A DNA stretch of 64,000 bases from Mangrovibacterium lignilyticum (GCF_010882175.1 NZ_WKLH01000005.1:124001-188000); one strand, 5' to 3'. Numbered from the stretch's first letter, positions 34,300 through 43,881 are shown. Translations and numbers: made by a program. Notes: generated by a model not told the origin, from the letters alone.

Positions 34300-36606
34300 T
34301 TAATTCAACGACTCCAAAACCTGATCCAGTTCTGCCACATCAGGATAGTCTTTCTTCATTTGCTGAGCTAGATTACGTGCTTTCATCACCATTCGGTTGC
34401 TTAAATAGAAGCGTAATAATTCGCTGGAGCTATTGTAATTATTGACCAAATCAATCTCTTTCGTTAAATATTTTTCCGCTTCAGTTTTGTTACCCATGAA
34501 ATCGTACATCATCGCGATGTTATGCGCTACTCGAGGACGGTTGGGCGAGAGCTTGTAGGATTTCAACAGGTATTGTAAGGATTCATCGTACTTTTTCATC
34601 TCGGAGAGTAACAATCCAAATGAATATAGGGCTGCGGCATCAGAATCGTTGTATTTGAAATACTCGCGGAACGTGGATTCCGATAATTCGTTTTTCCCAA
34701 GTTTACTGTAAACAAATGCCAGGTTCAGGTTGATAAAATGCAGTTCTTGATCTTGTTCAAGTGCCTTTCTGTAAAATTGTTCGGCCTTGGCCAGATCATT
34801 TGTATAGTAATAATAATTGCCTAAACTATATTTCCCTGTTGGAAAATCAGCATTGTACAAAAGCGTTTGTTTGTACTCTGAAATCGCTTTATCGTATGCT
34901 TTTTGATGTTTCGAGGGAATCTCAACTCCGGCACTAAGCAGGGTGTTGGCCGCTTCGGTCCGAATTGCTTTGGTATCATCATACAGCATCGGGTAGATCA
35001 GATCCAGCTCTTTTTGATCCGTAAGCTGAATGGCTCTCAGAGAAGCTAAGCGAATATCGGGATACAGGTTCCCTAAGTAGTCTTCGACTTCTGTTTTCAG
35101 AGAATCCTGGAAATAAGCTCCCAGGTATTGGATTGACAAACTGCGAATATTCCGGGTATACAGTTCATCATCAATCATGCTCATCAACTCCGTTGAAGCT
35201 TCGGGTTTCCCGTTTCTGGCATCATCAAATGCTTCTGAAAACTGGAAAGCCCGGCTTTTACCATAGCACTGATTAATATAGCTTTCGGACCACTCGTTGC
35301 TTTTGTTGGCATGGCACTGGTTACAGGCATTCGGCACGCCATACTTAATCGATAAATCAGGGCGGGGAATTCGGAAACTATGATCGCGCCGATAATCAAC
35401 GCCCATGTAATATTGCCCGTGCATGTGGCAATTGATGCACAAAGTTCCGGAGCCAACTTCGTACTTTATACCAACTTGAGAAATGACTGCTTCTCCGGCC
35501 ATCCCGGCTTCCTTGTGAAAATGATGTTTCGGACTATCGTATATCTCGCCAACATGACATTGTAAGCACAGTTTGTTGTAATCGGTACCGAACAGCAGTT
35601 TCCCGCTGTGGACGTTGTGGCAGTCATTACATTTTACCTCACGCTTTTTCGAGTACATTTTGCTTTGTGTGAAGGATGCATAAACGTAGTCCTCCTCCAG
35701 TATTTGACCATCGATATGCCAGGTGGGAACATCAGGCAGGCTCGGGATCATATGATCGTAGATGTTCATGCTCGAATAATCCAGATCGCCAAGAGCACTG
35801 CGACGTGAGTGGCAGCGTGCACAATTATCGACATACTGCTCATTGTTAATTCCGCTTGTTTTCACGGGTAACCCGGTGTTCTCATAACCATCGCGGGCAT
35901 ATTCAGGAAGAGCGGCCCATTTTAAGTGGTTGGATGCCGGTCCGTGGCAAGCCTCACAACTGACATCAATTTCCGACCAGGTGGTATGATAGGTGTCTGT
36001 GGCAACATCGTAGTTTTTTTGCAAATTGGTGGAATGGCAATCGGCACACATGCTGTTCCAGTTTTGTGCCTGGTTAGTCCAGTGTAGCCAATTGTTGTGA
36101 TCGATTGGCTGATCTTTATAAATCGAATCAACCATGTGATACCAAACGCTGTCGACCGAGTTCCAGGTTAAAGGCAAGGTTTGAAGTCGACCGCCATCAA
36201 ACTCAACTAAATATTGCTGCAGCGGCGTAAATCCAAAGACATATTTAATTTCAAAATCCTGCATGGTGCCATCAGCACCGTCGGTATGAATCATAAACTT
36301 GCCGTCTTTTTTGAAAGCCCGGTGTGTCATGCCATTGCCTTGGATAGTAACATTATTGAAGTCTCCCAGCACTGTTGAATCATTGGCCGGATCCATCGCC
36401 CGGTCGTGATGCGATCCCAACCAATCGTTGTACTCTTGCAAGTGACATTCAACGCAGGTTTCGCGCCCGACAAACTGCGGGGCTTGGTTGACCTCCGGTT
36501 GCACCGGAACAACATAGGTCTTAATCAGCAGGTATATGGGAAAAAATAATAATAGTGCACCAGACAGTACTGCTATTATGCGATTGTATCTTCGGGTATT
36601 AATCAT
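34300..36606 (-). CDS. Octaheme c-type cytochrome with C-terminal TPR domain
   Basis: A 768-residue exported cytochrome anchored by an N-terminal transmembrane segment (about residues 10-30). Eight CxxCH haem sites are present at about residues 51, 187, 217, 262, 326, 347, 390 and 428 (CVECH, CADCH, CEACH, CARCH, CNDCH, CLQCH, CINCH, CNQCH). The first half resembles the cytochrome c554/NrfB-like multihaem group (PF13435 type). From about residue 480 there is a HEAT-like segment (SLSIQYLGAYFQDSL, LASLRAIQLTD) and from about 590 to 760 tandem TPR units (KYSLGNYYYYTNDLAKAEQF, NLAFVYSKLGKNELSESTF, LYSFGLLLSEMKKYDESLQY). Its ATG immediately follows the Rieske stop. It probably takes electrons from the Rieske/cytochrome b pair in place of cytochrome c1; the terminal acceptor is unknown. 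Confidence 0.88.
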   Translation of the reverse strand: MINTRRYNRIIAVLSGALLLFFPIYLLIKTYVVPVQPEVNQAPQFVGRETCVECHLQEYNDWLGSHHDRAMDPANDSTVLGDFNNVTIQGNGMTHRAFKKDGKFMIHTDGADGTMQDFEIKYVFGFTPLQQYLVEFDGGRLQTLPLTWNSVDSVWYHMVDSIYKDQPIDHNNWLHWTNQAQNWNSMCADCHSTNLQKNYDVATDTYHTTWSEIDVSCEACHGPASNHLKWAALPEYARDGYENTGLPVKTSGINNEQYVDNCARCHSRRSALGDLDYSSMNIYDHMIPSLPDVPTWHIDGQILEEDYVYASFTQSKMYSKKREVKCNDCHNVHSGKLLFGTDYNKLCLQCHVGEIYDSPKHHFHKEAGMAGEAVISQVGIKYEVGSGTLCINCHMHGQYYMGVDYRRDHSFRIPRPDLSIKYGVPNACNQCHANKSNEWSESYINQCYGKSRAFQFSEAFDDARNGKPEASTELMSMIDDELYTRNIRSLSIQYLGAYFQDSLKTEVEDYLGNLYPDIRLASLRAIQLTDQKELDLIYPMLYDDTKAIRTEAANTLLSAGVEIPSKHQKAYDKAISEYKQTLLYNADFPTGKYSLGNYYYYTNDLAKAEQFYRKALEQDQELHFINLNLAFVYSKLGKNELSESTFREYFKYNDSDAAALYSFGLLLSEMKKYDESLQYLLKSYKLSPNRPRVAHNIAMMYDFMGNKTEAEKYLTKEIDLVNNYNSSSELLRFYLSNRMVMKARNLAQQMKKDYPDVAELDQVLESLN

Positions 36607-37080
36607 CTAGGCATAAGTTATTTGTGAACTTTCATATTTCGTTCGTTTGACCGGCTTTTCGGTGTCCACCAAAATCGTATCATTTTGAATGGTAATCGGA
36701 TAAATATCGAGTGCCCGGGTTGCAGGAGCAGCCAGCACTTCTCCGTATTTATTAAAAGCTGAAGCATGGCACGGACATTTGAATTTCCCTTCGTTATTGC
36801 TGAACTGTACCGTGCAACCTAAATGGGTGCACTTGGTTGAAATAGCCAAAAATCCACCGTCCTCAAGCCGTGATAGATAAAACCTCCTGGAGCTAAAAGG
36901 GTAGACCCTGTTTTTCTCGAACAGGTCTAATTTGCCGGCTTCAAATAAATTATCCGGTTTTAGCCGGTCATTGCTTTTCTTTAATAAATTGAAAAAAACA
37001 TAAACTAACTCCAGTGAAAGAATCGTCAGAATGCTTCTTTTTATGAAACTGCGTCGTGTTATCTTTTTTATTAAGTTCAT
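36607..37080 (-). CDS. Rieske [2Fe-2S] iron-sulfur protein of a bc-type complex
   Basis: A 157-residue membrane-tethered Rieske protein. Start at 37080 gives MNLIKKITRRSFIKRS, a twin-arginine signal-anchor (R-R-x-F-I-K) followed by a hydrophobic segment (SILTILSLELVYVFFNLL); an in-frame TTG at 37098 lies nearly in the cytochrome b gene and is not preferred. The cluster motifs are CTHLGC (Cys84, His86, disulfide Cys89) and CPCHAS (Cys102, Cys104, His105), with ligands Cys/His pairs as in canonical Rieske proteins. The gap to cytochrome b is 10 bp and the octaheme gene follows with no gap. It moves electrons from quinol at the Qo site to the octaheme cytochrome. Confidence 0.92.
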   Translation of the reverse strand: MNLIKKITRRSFIKRSILTILSLELVYVFFNLLKKSNDRLKPDNLFEAGKLDLFEKNRVYPFSSRRFYLSRLEDGGFLAISTKCTHLGCTVQFSNNEGKFKCPCHASAFNKYGEVLAAPATRALDIYPITIQNDTILVDTEKPVKRTKYESSQITYA

Positions 37081-37090
37081 ATTCGGTGTG

Positions 37091-38368
37091 TTAAGCAAAC
37101 AGGTTCATGTTTTGGCCCCGCATTAAACTTCCGACCACTGTCATCACGATGTAACCGGTTAATAGAATGGTTACAATACTCATTATCAATTCTGTTTTGT
37201 CAGCGTTTAACTTTTGTTTCATCACGTAAAGAAAGAGCGCCGAGGGAACCAGGTAAAGCACCAGTGGCAATAACCCGGTCGTGATCAGTAAGGAAAGATC
37301 GGGCATCCAAAGTTGAAACTTAAGCAGGTATTCGGAAGCAACAATCAGCAAAAACGTAAAAACTGCGGCATAAACGACTGACCAGATGGTGATTTTCTTA
37401 CCATTTTCAGAATGAAACCAAACACCCACATTCACATGAACATCTTTCATATAGGGAATATAAATGAGAAAGGCTGTCACTAAAAGCGGAACAATGAAAA
37501 TGCTGAAAATGGGGTGGAGGTGAAGCAGCAGTTCCTGGAATCCCATAAAATACCAGGGTGATTTACTGGGATTTGGACTAACCAACGGGTTCGCCTGGCT
37601 TTGCAATGGCGCATCTACAAAAATGGAGAAGAAGGTTAAAAGCAAAATCAATGCAAGAGCCACCACGATTTCTTTGTACACTAACTGCGGATTTGTTGGT
37701 ACCATTTCTTTTTTTGATGAATCGGCAACGGTAACACCTTTTGATTTCCGAACCAACCAGACGTGGATACTCATGACGAACACCATGATGAGCGGCAACA
37801 GTCCTGTATGTAAATTGTAAAAGCGGAGTAATGTTCCTTCGTTTAATTCAGCACCGCCTCTGACGATTGTTGCTAGTTTTTCTCCGATCAGAGGAACGTA
37901 GCTCATCATATTTGTCATGATGGTAACCGCCCAGTAGGCGAGTTGGTCCCACGGAAGCAGGTACCCGGTAAAGTTCGACAAAATGACCAAAAACATCAGT
38001 AGTAGTCCGTATAGCCAGTTTTTGCGTCGTTCGTAGTAAATAGATTGACTATAGATTACGCGAATGAGGTGGAGGAAAGACACAATCACCAGCAACATGC
38101 CACTCCAAAAGTGTGTATTGCGGAGGAGTTGGCCAAAGAGTACTTCTTGTTGTAAATAAGTGATGGAAGCGTAAGCTCCGATTTCGGAGGGTACATAAGC
38201 GAAACGTAAAAGAATTCCTGTTAGAAAAAGGATCACAAACAGTAAGGCTGCGATACCTCCAAGACCGAACGTTCGTGTGTATTTGATAGCTTGAGCATTT
38301 ACGTTCACTGGATGGAGGTGAATCAGGAATTTCGTAATTGCTTTTTTTTCAATTTCCGAATTTGACAT
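37091..38368 (-). CDS. Cytochrome b (N- and C-terminal fused) of a quinol-oxidising complex
   Basis: A 425-residue integral membrane diheme protein, the quinol-oxidising core. Transmembrane helices at about residues 38-60, 90-115, 122-145, 190-210, 235-255, 290-315, 335-355, 365-390 and 400-420. Haem ligand pairs are in NTHFWSGMLLVIVSFLH (helix B/D spacing) and LHTGLLPLIMVFVMSIH. The usual Qo motif PEWY is replaced by a SPWYF block (NPSKSPWYFMGFQELLLH), a variant found in bc complexes from menaquinone-using bacteria with a single-polypeptide cytochrome b. Operon order b-Rieske-octaheme cytochrome lacks cytochrome c1. It starts 10 bp before the Rieske gene. Confidence 0.9.
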   Translation of the reverse strand: MSNSEIEKKAITKFLIHLHPVNVNAQAIKYTRTFGLGGIAALLFVILFLTGILLRFAYVPSEIGAYASITYLQQEVLFGQLLRNTHFWSGMLLVIVSFLHLIRVIYSQSIYYERRKNWLYGLLLMFLVILSNFTGYLLPWDQLAYWAVTIMTNMMSYVPLIGEKLATIVRGGAELNEGTLLRFYNLHTGLLPLIMVFVMSIHVWLVRKSKGVTVADSSKKEMVPTNPQLVYKEIVVALALILLLTFFSIFVDAPLQSQANPLVSPNPSKSPWYFMGFQELLLHLHPIFSIFIVPLLVTAFLIYIPYMKDVHVNVGVWFHSENGKKITIWSVVYAAVFTFLLIVASEYLLKFQLWMPDLSLLITTGLLPLVLYLVPSALFLYVMKQKLNADKTELIMSIVTILLTGYIVMTVVGSLMRGQNMNLFA

Positions 38369-38901
38369 GGGTTTAATTTTATCAAGTGCAATTAGGTCAA
38401 TTTTAAATTTTGCTTAATTGACTGGTATTTATTGGTTTGTGAAAAATAGTGTGTTAATGGGATTGCCTTGGTTTTTGGAAACAAAATATAAGACATTTTT
38501 AAGAATCGACCGCATAACCAGGATCAATATAAAGCTATTTTTTTGCTGTGTTGGGATTATATTAAAATCAATATTCTTTCTCTAAATGCTCAGGCGAATG
38601 GTTTTCAGTCGATAAGCGTCTTGTCGTTGATGATAAGAAACAGAAATATTGGGTTTCGTTTTATGTGCCGTATCAGCTGTTGGGATTTTCCCGGGGGTAA
38701 CTGATGGTTGTTTTCATTGTTTGTTGAATCAGAATTCTTGTTTCTCCGGCGTCCTTTAAATTTGTTCATTTTTAGACATAATATTTTCAGAATATGTTGT
38801 AATTTGATAGGGTTGCTTACGTTCAACAAAAAAGAGAGCATATACAAAGCCTCCGATTCTTTTGTTTTCTGAGGATGGGCGGGAGCGATTCTAAGTTGAT
38901 A
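38369..38901. other. 533-bp intergenic stretch between cytochrome b and HAD-like genes
   Basis: A/T-rich divergent gap. I see no RNA gene, strong hairpin or convincing promoter. A short minus-strand frame (38605-38937) is low complexity, overlaps the start of the plus-strand gene and is not annotated. The promoter of the cytochrome operon must lie here but no clear TAnnTTTG match was found. Confidence 0.5.
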
Positions 38902-39951
38902 ATGTCGAATAACCCTAAAGCGAGAAAGGTGAAACAACTAAAATCTTTACGAATTCTGTGCACCGTGATCGGTGTTCTTATTTTATCGGCCTGTAGTCAG
39001 GGGGATAAGAAAAATAATGGCGATGCCTTAACGAATCTTGATCCACTCCCTTCGTGGAACCAGGGCGATGTCAAGCAGGCAATTGTCGATTTTGTCACGA
39101 AGACAACCACGGAAACAAGTCCGGACTTTATCCCGGTTACCGATCGAATTGCCGTTTTTGATAACGATGGTACTTTATGGAGCGAGCAGCCGCTTTACTT
39201 TCAATTTGCGTTTGCGATTGATCAGATTAAGAAAATGGCTCCGGAACATCCGGAATGGCAAACTGAACAGCCCTTTAAAGCAATATTGGCCGGGGATTTA
39301 TCAACAGCGCTGACTGGTGGCGAGCATGCAATTGTCGAAATTGTAATGGCTACTCATGCCGGGATGACCACTGACGAGTTTTCTGCCCTTGTAAAGGGCT
39401 GGATTAGTACAGCCAAACATCCTCAAACAGGCAAGCTTTACAAAGACATGGTCTTTCTGCCGATGATTGAATTACTTAATTATTTAAGAAGTAATCAATA
39501 CAAAACCTTTATCGTATCAGGTGGTGGAATTGACTTTATACGTGCCTGGGCTGAGGAAACCTACGGAATTCCTTCGGATCAGGTAGTCGGAAGCTCCGGT
39601 AAGGTAAAATACGAAGTGATTGATGGAAAACCGGTACTGATCAAACTCCCGGAACTCAGTTTCATTGATGATAAGGAAGGGAAACCGGTTGGTATCCATC
39701 AATACATCGGGAAACGACCGGTATTTGCAGCTGGGAACTCCGATGGAGACTATGCCATGTTGCAATGGACATGTACCGGAGATGGTCCTCGTTTTGGGAT
39801 GTTTGTGCATCATACCGATTCGGTTCGGGAATTTGCCTATGATCGCGAGTCGTCAATTGGCGGCTTAAATAAAGGGTTGGATGATGCAGCCCAATACAAC
39901 TGGTTGATTGTCGATATGGAAAAAGACTGGGGAAAGATTTATGCAGATTAG
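38902..39951 (+). CDS. HAD-superfamily phosphatase-like lipoprotein
   Basis: A 349-residue secreted or membrane-anchored HAD-like hydrolase. The start at 38902 gives MSNNPKARKVKQLKSLRIL and a lipoprotein signal with lipobox ILSAC|S near residue 32; an alternative ATG at 38875 would add nine residues. HAD motif I is IAVFDNDGTLWSE (DxDGT) near residue 82; motif II is the TFIVSGGG serine near residue 208; motif IV is FAAGNSDGDYAMLQWT near residue 278. The family is typically a periplasmic phosphatase with a cap domain between residues 100 and 200. The substrate is unknown; the next gene is an outer-membrane barrel 79 bp away, also in plus orientation. Confidence 0.82.
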   Translation: MSNNPKARKVKQLKSLRILCTVIGVLILSACSQGDKKNNGDALTNLDPLPSWNQGDVKQAIVDFVTKTTTETSPDFIPVTDRIAVFDNDGTLWSEQPLYFQFAFAIDQIKKMAPEHPEWQTEQPFKAILAGDLSTALTGGEHAIVEIVMATHAGMTTDEFSALVKGWISTAKHPQTGKLYKDMVFLPMIELLNYLRSNQYKTFIVSGGGIDFIRAWAEETYGIPSDQVVGSSGKVKYEVIDGKPVLIKLPELSFIDDKEGKPVGIHQYIGKRPVFAAGNSDGDYAMLQWTCTGDGPRFGMFVHHTDSVREFAYDRESSIGGLNKGLDDAAQYNWLIVDMEKDWGKIYAD

Positions 39952-40030
39952 TTTGAATACATGAGAATGGGATAACGTGCGGGGGATATTTCTAAATATT
40001 GCACACAACTCTGAATTTAAAAAATATGTT

Positions 40031-40840
40031 ATGAAGAGAACTGTTTTTATTATGCTCTTAATTGGTGGCTTAGGATGTAGTCACTTGCTTTTGGCTCAGG
40101 AAACAAATCAGTCTGATGCCGCCGAATTAGCTAAAAAGTTATCGAATCCGATAGCTAGTTTAATAAGTGTGCCGCTTCAGAATAACACTGATTTGGGAAT
40201 CGGTGCCAATGGTGGTTCGCGTAACACGCTTAACATTCAACCGGTCGTGCCACTCTCTCTAACCGAAGATATAAATCTCATTGTGAGGTGGGTTCAGCCT
40301 GTTATTTCCCAGTATAATGTCACCGGAAGCGGAAAGCATGAATCTGGATTGGGCGATGCCGTTGTGAGTGCTTTTTTTAGTCCTGCTGAAGCCAAAAATG
40401 GTTTAACGTGGGGGGTGGGACCTGTGCTTTTGGTGCCAACGGGAACCAATGATTACCTGACAGCAAAAAAACTCGGTATCGGGCCGACTGCTGTTGCCTT
40501 GTACCAGGCAAATGGAATGACATTTGGAGCATTGGTCAATCAGGTTTGGAGCATTGCCGGTGACAAGGACCGCAGTGATCTGAGTTCCATGTTTTTTCAG
40601 CCCTTTTTTACCTACAACTGGAAATCAGGGGCCGGGATTGGCGCTAATTTCGAGGTTACTCAAAACTGGAAAGGAAATACCACTACCGTTTGGCTAAATC
40701 CGATATTGACAGCCGTAACCAGTTTGGGGAAGCAAAAAACACAGTTTCTGTTTGGACCACGCTTAAACCTGGCAGCTCCCGATGGAGGTAAAGCCGATTT
40801 TGGTGTTCGAGCCGGCGTTGTTTTTCTTTTTCCTAAATAA
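40031..40840 (+). CDS. Predicted outer-membrane beta-barrel protein of unknown function
   Basis: A 269-residue protein with a signal peptide (MKRTVFIMLLIGGLGCSHLLLAQ; the Cys is not in a lipobox context that I trust). The rest is a run of alternating hydrophobic beta strands and ends in an aromatic residue-rich strand (FGVRAGVVFLFPK), the pattern of small outer-membrane porins such as the phenol-degradation MetA-like family. ATG at 40031 is chosen over a GTG at 39977 because it begins the signal peptide. The motif VGPVLLVPTGTNDYLTAKKLGIGPTAVAL-like region (residues about 130-160) suggests a transporter or channel, but nothing identifies a substrate. It follows the HAD-like gene and precedes the three-repeat protein. 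Confidence 0.6.
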   Translation: MKRTVFIMLLIGGLGCSHLLLAQETNQSDAAELAKKLSNPIASLISVPLQNNTDLGIGANGGSRNTLNIQPVVPLSLTEDINLIVRWVQPVISQYNVTGSGKHESGLGDAVVSAFFSPAEAKNGLTWGVGPVLLVPTGTNDYLTAKKLGIGPTAVALYQANGMTFGALVNQVWSIAGDKDRSDLSSMFFQPFFTYNWKSGAGIGANFEVTQNWKGNTTTVWLNPILTAVTSLGKQKTQFLFGPRLNLAAPDGGKADFGVRAGVVFLFPK

Positions 40841-40942
40841 GCAGACGAACTTATAAACCAACCATTCTTATCGATTTCGTTGAGGGGTGGCGTTGACAAT
40901 TCAGTACATTTTAGTGCGTTTTTTCCTTAAAATTCATCGGTT

Positions 40943-43105
40943 ATGAAATATTCAATATGGGCGTTATTTATGGTTCTCTGTTCGTTTTTGTATGGAGAGA
41001 GTATTGACAAACAAGTTCATTGGCCGCGAGAGATCAAAGAGCAAAAGTATTTGATTACGCTTTACCAACCCCAGCTGGAAACGTTAAACGACAATATTCT
41101 TGAAGGTCGGATGGCACTGTCTGTAAAAGACAAAAACGATGAACTCATCTTCGGCGCTTTATGGTTCAAGGTGTTTTTATCTACCGACATGGAAACCAGG
41201 TTGGCAGTGATGGAGAAGATGGAAATCCCGATTGTCAAATTTCCTGATGTTGAAGACGAGGCTAAACTCCAGGCATTAAAAGAGATTATTATCGAAAATC
41301 TGGAGTCTGCGAATATGGAAATATCGATCGATCAGGTTTTGGCCAGTGTTGAGACGGTTGCAGCGAATAATGAATTGAGTGATCAGCTAAATAATCAGTC
41401 GCCAACAATCTATTTTCGGCGCGAACCAACCGTTTTGGTCAGTATCGACGGAGAGCCAATTTTGAAAAAGGTTGAAAACTCAAAAATGGAATATGTTGTT
41501 AATACGCCCTTTTTTATTGTTAAAACCGGCAACAAGTATTTCCTGAAGGGAGGTGAATATTGGTATACATCGCAGAAATTAATTACCGAAGACTGGACAG
41601 AAACCAAATCGGTTCCGAACGAAGTTATTGAGCTGTCAAAAGGAAAGGTTGATGAGGAGAAACCGGAAGATGTTGCAGAGGACGGTGGAGCAATCCCCAA
41701 AATTATTAGTGTTTCCGAACCGTCAGAACTGGTCGTGACTAGCGGTGACTCGGAGTACGAGCCGATTAAGGAAACTTCACTGTTGTATGTCAAAAACAGC
41801 GAAAGTGATATCCTTATGGACATTAATTCGCAGGAGCATTTTTTGTTGTTGAACGGACGTTGGTACAGTTCCAAAACGTTGAAGGACGGTGATTGGAATT
41901 TTGTAGAACCGGAAAATCTACCGGAAGAATTTGCTCAAATACCAGCAGATACAACCGGTATTGCATCGGTTCGGGTAAGTGTTCCGGGAACTCCGGAAGC
42001 AACAGATGCGATGTTCGAACAATATATTCCGCAAACGGCGACCGTTGACCGGAAAACGGCCACCGTTGAAGTTACATACGATGGAGAACCCAAATTTGAA
42101 AAAATAGAGGGTACTGCATTGTCGAGTGCCGTCAACACCGAAAGTACGGTTCTCAAATTGGAAGACACCTACTATTGTGTTGATGAGGGGGTTTGGTTTG
42201 AAGCTTCCAGTCCTAAGGGGACTTGGAAAGTCGCGGATTCGAGGCCCGAGGAAGTTGATCAGATACCACCGAGCTCTCCGGTGTACAATGTGAAGTATGT
42301 TTATATTTATGACTCTACGCCTGATGTGGTGTATGTTGGTTACACACCCGGCTATTACAATTCGTATGTTTATGGAGGTGTCGTTGTTTATGGAACGGGT
42401 TTTTACTATCGTCCCTGGTACGGAAGCTATTATTATCCGCGGCCGGTAACCTATGGTTTTGGTGTTCATTACAACCCGTATACGGGCTGGGGATTTTCCG
42501 TAGGAATTAGTTTTGGGTGGTTGTCGATTGGCTATCATCCTAGTTTTTGGGGGCCTTCAGGTTATCGCTATGGTTACCGTCATGGTTATTACCATGGCTA
42601 CCATCATGGTTATAACCGGGGTTATGCCTCCGGTTACTACCACGGACGCCACCAGTCGAATAATATCTATCGAAACAGGAGAACGGGAGTCACACATACC
42701 CGGAATAATACCCGTCCGGTTAACAACTCACGAATTCGGCCTTCAACCAGGCCCAACAACGTTTATACCGATCGCAGCGGGAATGTTTTTCAGCGCGACA
42801 ACAAAGGAAATTGGGAACAGAAAAACAAACGGCCTGTCAGCCAAACGCGTCCAACGAATTTAAACCAGCGTCCAACTCAATCCATAAAGCGTCCGACTCA
42901 GTCGGTACAAAGGCCAGATAATAAAGCGGTTCAGCGCCCAACACGACCAGCCCAGCGACCAGCTCAAGGGAACTACATGAACAGTCAATTTCAAAACAGA
43001 AGCCGGGGGAATACGAATACCCGGAATTTCCAAAATAGCAGAGCTGCTCCTGCAGGAAACCGAGGAAGAGCAAAAGTTCCGCAACGAACAGGTGTCCGAC
43101 GATAG
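40943..43105 (+). CDS. Secreted three-repeat protein with Gly/Tyr/His-rich and Arg/Pro-rich tail
   Basis: A 720-residue exported protein; signal peptide at residues 1-19 (SIWALFMVLCSFLYG). Residues 20-150 form an N-terminal domain (HWPREIKEQKYLITLYQPQ) seen in proteins annotated carbohydrate-binding V/XII-like, an uncertain name. Residues about 165-460 hold three diverged copies of an approximately 90-residue unit, each with a G-x-P or G-x-S beta start, VxNt, a Y-x-x-x-x-G-x-W core and a W-x-x-x-x-x-x-P end (for example GGEYWYTSQKL, NGRWYSSKTL, DEGVWFEASS). Residues about 460-580 are Gly/Tyr/His-rich (GYRYGYRHGYYHGYHH), and the last 130 are Arg/Pro/Asn-rich with repeats of the QRPTQ type. Function unknown; an envelope or surface structural role is plausible. 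Confidence 0.65.
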   Translation: MKYSIWALFMVLCSFLYGESIDKQVHWPREIKEQKYLITLYQPQLETLNDNILEGRMALSVKDKNDELIFGALWFKVFLSTDMETRLAVMEKMEIPIVKFPDVEDEAKLQALKEIIIENLESANMEISIDQVLASVETVAANNELSDQLNNQSPTIYFRREPTVLVSIDGEPILKKVENSKMEYVVNTPFFIVKTGNKYFLKGGEYWYTSQKLITEDWTETKSVPNEVIELSKGKVDEEKPEDVAEDGGAIPKIISVSEPSELVVTSGDSEYEPIKETSLLYVKNSESDILMDINSQEHFLLLNGRWYSSKTLKDGDWNFVEPENLPEEFAQIPADTTGIASVRVSVPGTPEATDAMFEQYIPQTATVDRKTATVEVTYDGEPKFEKIEGTALSSAVNTESTVLKLEDTYYCVDEGVWFEASSPKGTWKVADSRPEEVDQIPPSSPVYNVKYVYIYDSTPDVVYVGYTPGYYNSYVYGGVVVYGTGFYYRPWYGSYYYPRPVTYGFGVHYNPYTGWGFSVGISFGWLSIGYHPSFWGPSGYRYGYRHGYYHGYHHGYNRGYASGYYHGRHQSNNIYRNRRTGVTHTRNNTRPVNNSRIRPSTRPNNVYTDRSGNVFQRDNKGNWEQKNKRPVSQTRPTNLNQRPTQSIKRPTQSVQRPDNKAVQRPTRPAQRPAQGNYMNSQFQNRSRGNTNTRNFQNSRAAPAGNRGRAKVPQRTGVRR

Positions 43106-43182
43106 GTGCGAAAATACATCTATCAAGGCGCTATGTCTGAAAACAACGTCATGCTGACTATTCACTTAATTTCGACTGTTTG

Positions 43183-43881
43183 ATGAAAAAAATTATCGTC
43201 GGGTTGACCTTATTCTTGGTCACTTTTACTTCACACTCTCAGATACTTATTTCCATGTTGTTCGGTGATAAGTTGAATTCTGACGGTCTGGAATTTGGTT
43301 TGGAAGGTGGCATCAATTTTTCGCAAATTTCGGGAATGGAAACCTCCAGTAGTATGGTTGCTTATAATTTGGGATATTACTTCGATATTCGAATTAAAAA
43401 CCAGTGGAATTTATATACCGGAATGTTGGTTAAATCAAATTTCGGTTCGGATAATTTAACTGAAAATGATCTGAATTCATTAGGCGCGACAATCAACGTT
43501 GAGAAGGGAGATTACAAGCAAGTCATTAAAGCCTTTCAGCTTCCGGTGCTGGCAAAGTACCATTTCAAGAACCATTTTTATTTGGAGTTAGGTCCGCAAT
43601 TTGCACTGATGTATGATGCATACATTCAGTTTGACTCGGATATCGAAGGCAAGAATATTCGGATCCGGGATAATAATAAAGATATCCTAAGAACGCTGGA
43701 TGCTGGTGTGGTAGGTGGCTTCGGTTACAAACTCATGAACGGTGAGGGATTTACAGTCGGGCTTAAATATTACCAGGGGTTTACGGATGTGTACAAAAAC
43801 ATATCGGGGACAACAAATAGTTCCCTTTTTCTGAAGATCAACATCCCGATTGGTTCCTACAAAGAGAAGGAGGAGAGCTAA
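43183..43881 (+). CDS. PorT-family-like outer-membrane beta-barrel protein
   Basis: A 232-residue protein with signal peptide (KKIIVGLTLFLVTFTSHSQ) followed by strands typical of the outer-membrane beta-barrel family PF13568 (FGLEGGINFSQISGME, NLGYYFDIRIKNQWNLYTGMLVKSNFG, LPVLAKYHFKNHFYLELGPQFA, GFGYKLMNGEGFTVGLKYYQGF). The ATG at 43183 overlaps a TTG three bases earlier. This family is common in Bacteroidota and functionally diverse. It follows the three-repeat protein by 77 bp and ends in a terminator hairpin. Confidence 0.78.
   Translation: MKKIIVGLTLFLVTFTSHSQILISMLFGDKLNSDGLEFGLEGGINFSQISGMETSSSMVAYNLGYYFDIRIKNQWNLYTGMLVKSNFGSDNLTENDLNSLGATINVEKGDYKQVIKAFQLPVLAKYHFKNHFYLELGPQFALMYDAYIQFDSDIEGKNIRIRDNNKDILRTLDAGVVGGFGYKLMNGEGFTVGLKYYQGFTDVYKNISGTTNSSLFLKINIPIGSYKEKEES

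Noticed and set aside
38605-38937. Minus-strand frame of 110 residues in the cytochrome b/HAD gap
   Set aside because: Low-complexity Asn/Lys-rich composition, overlaps the start of a better plus-strand gene, no recognisable domain or signal peptide.
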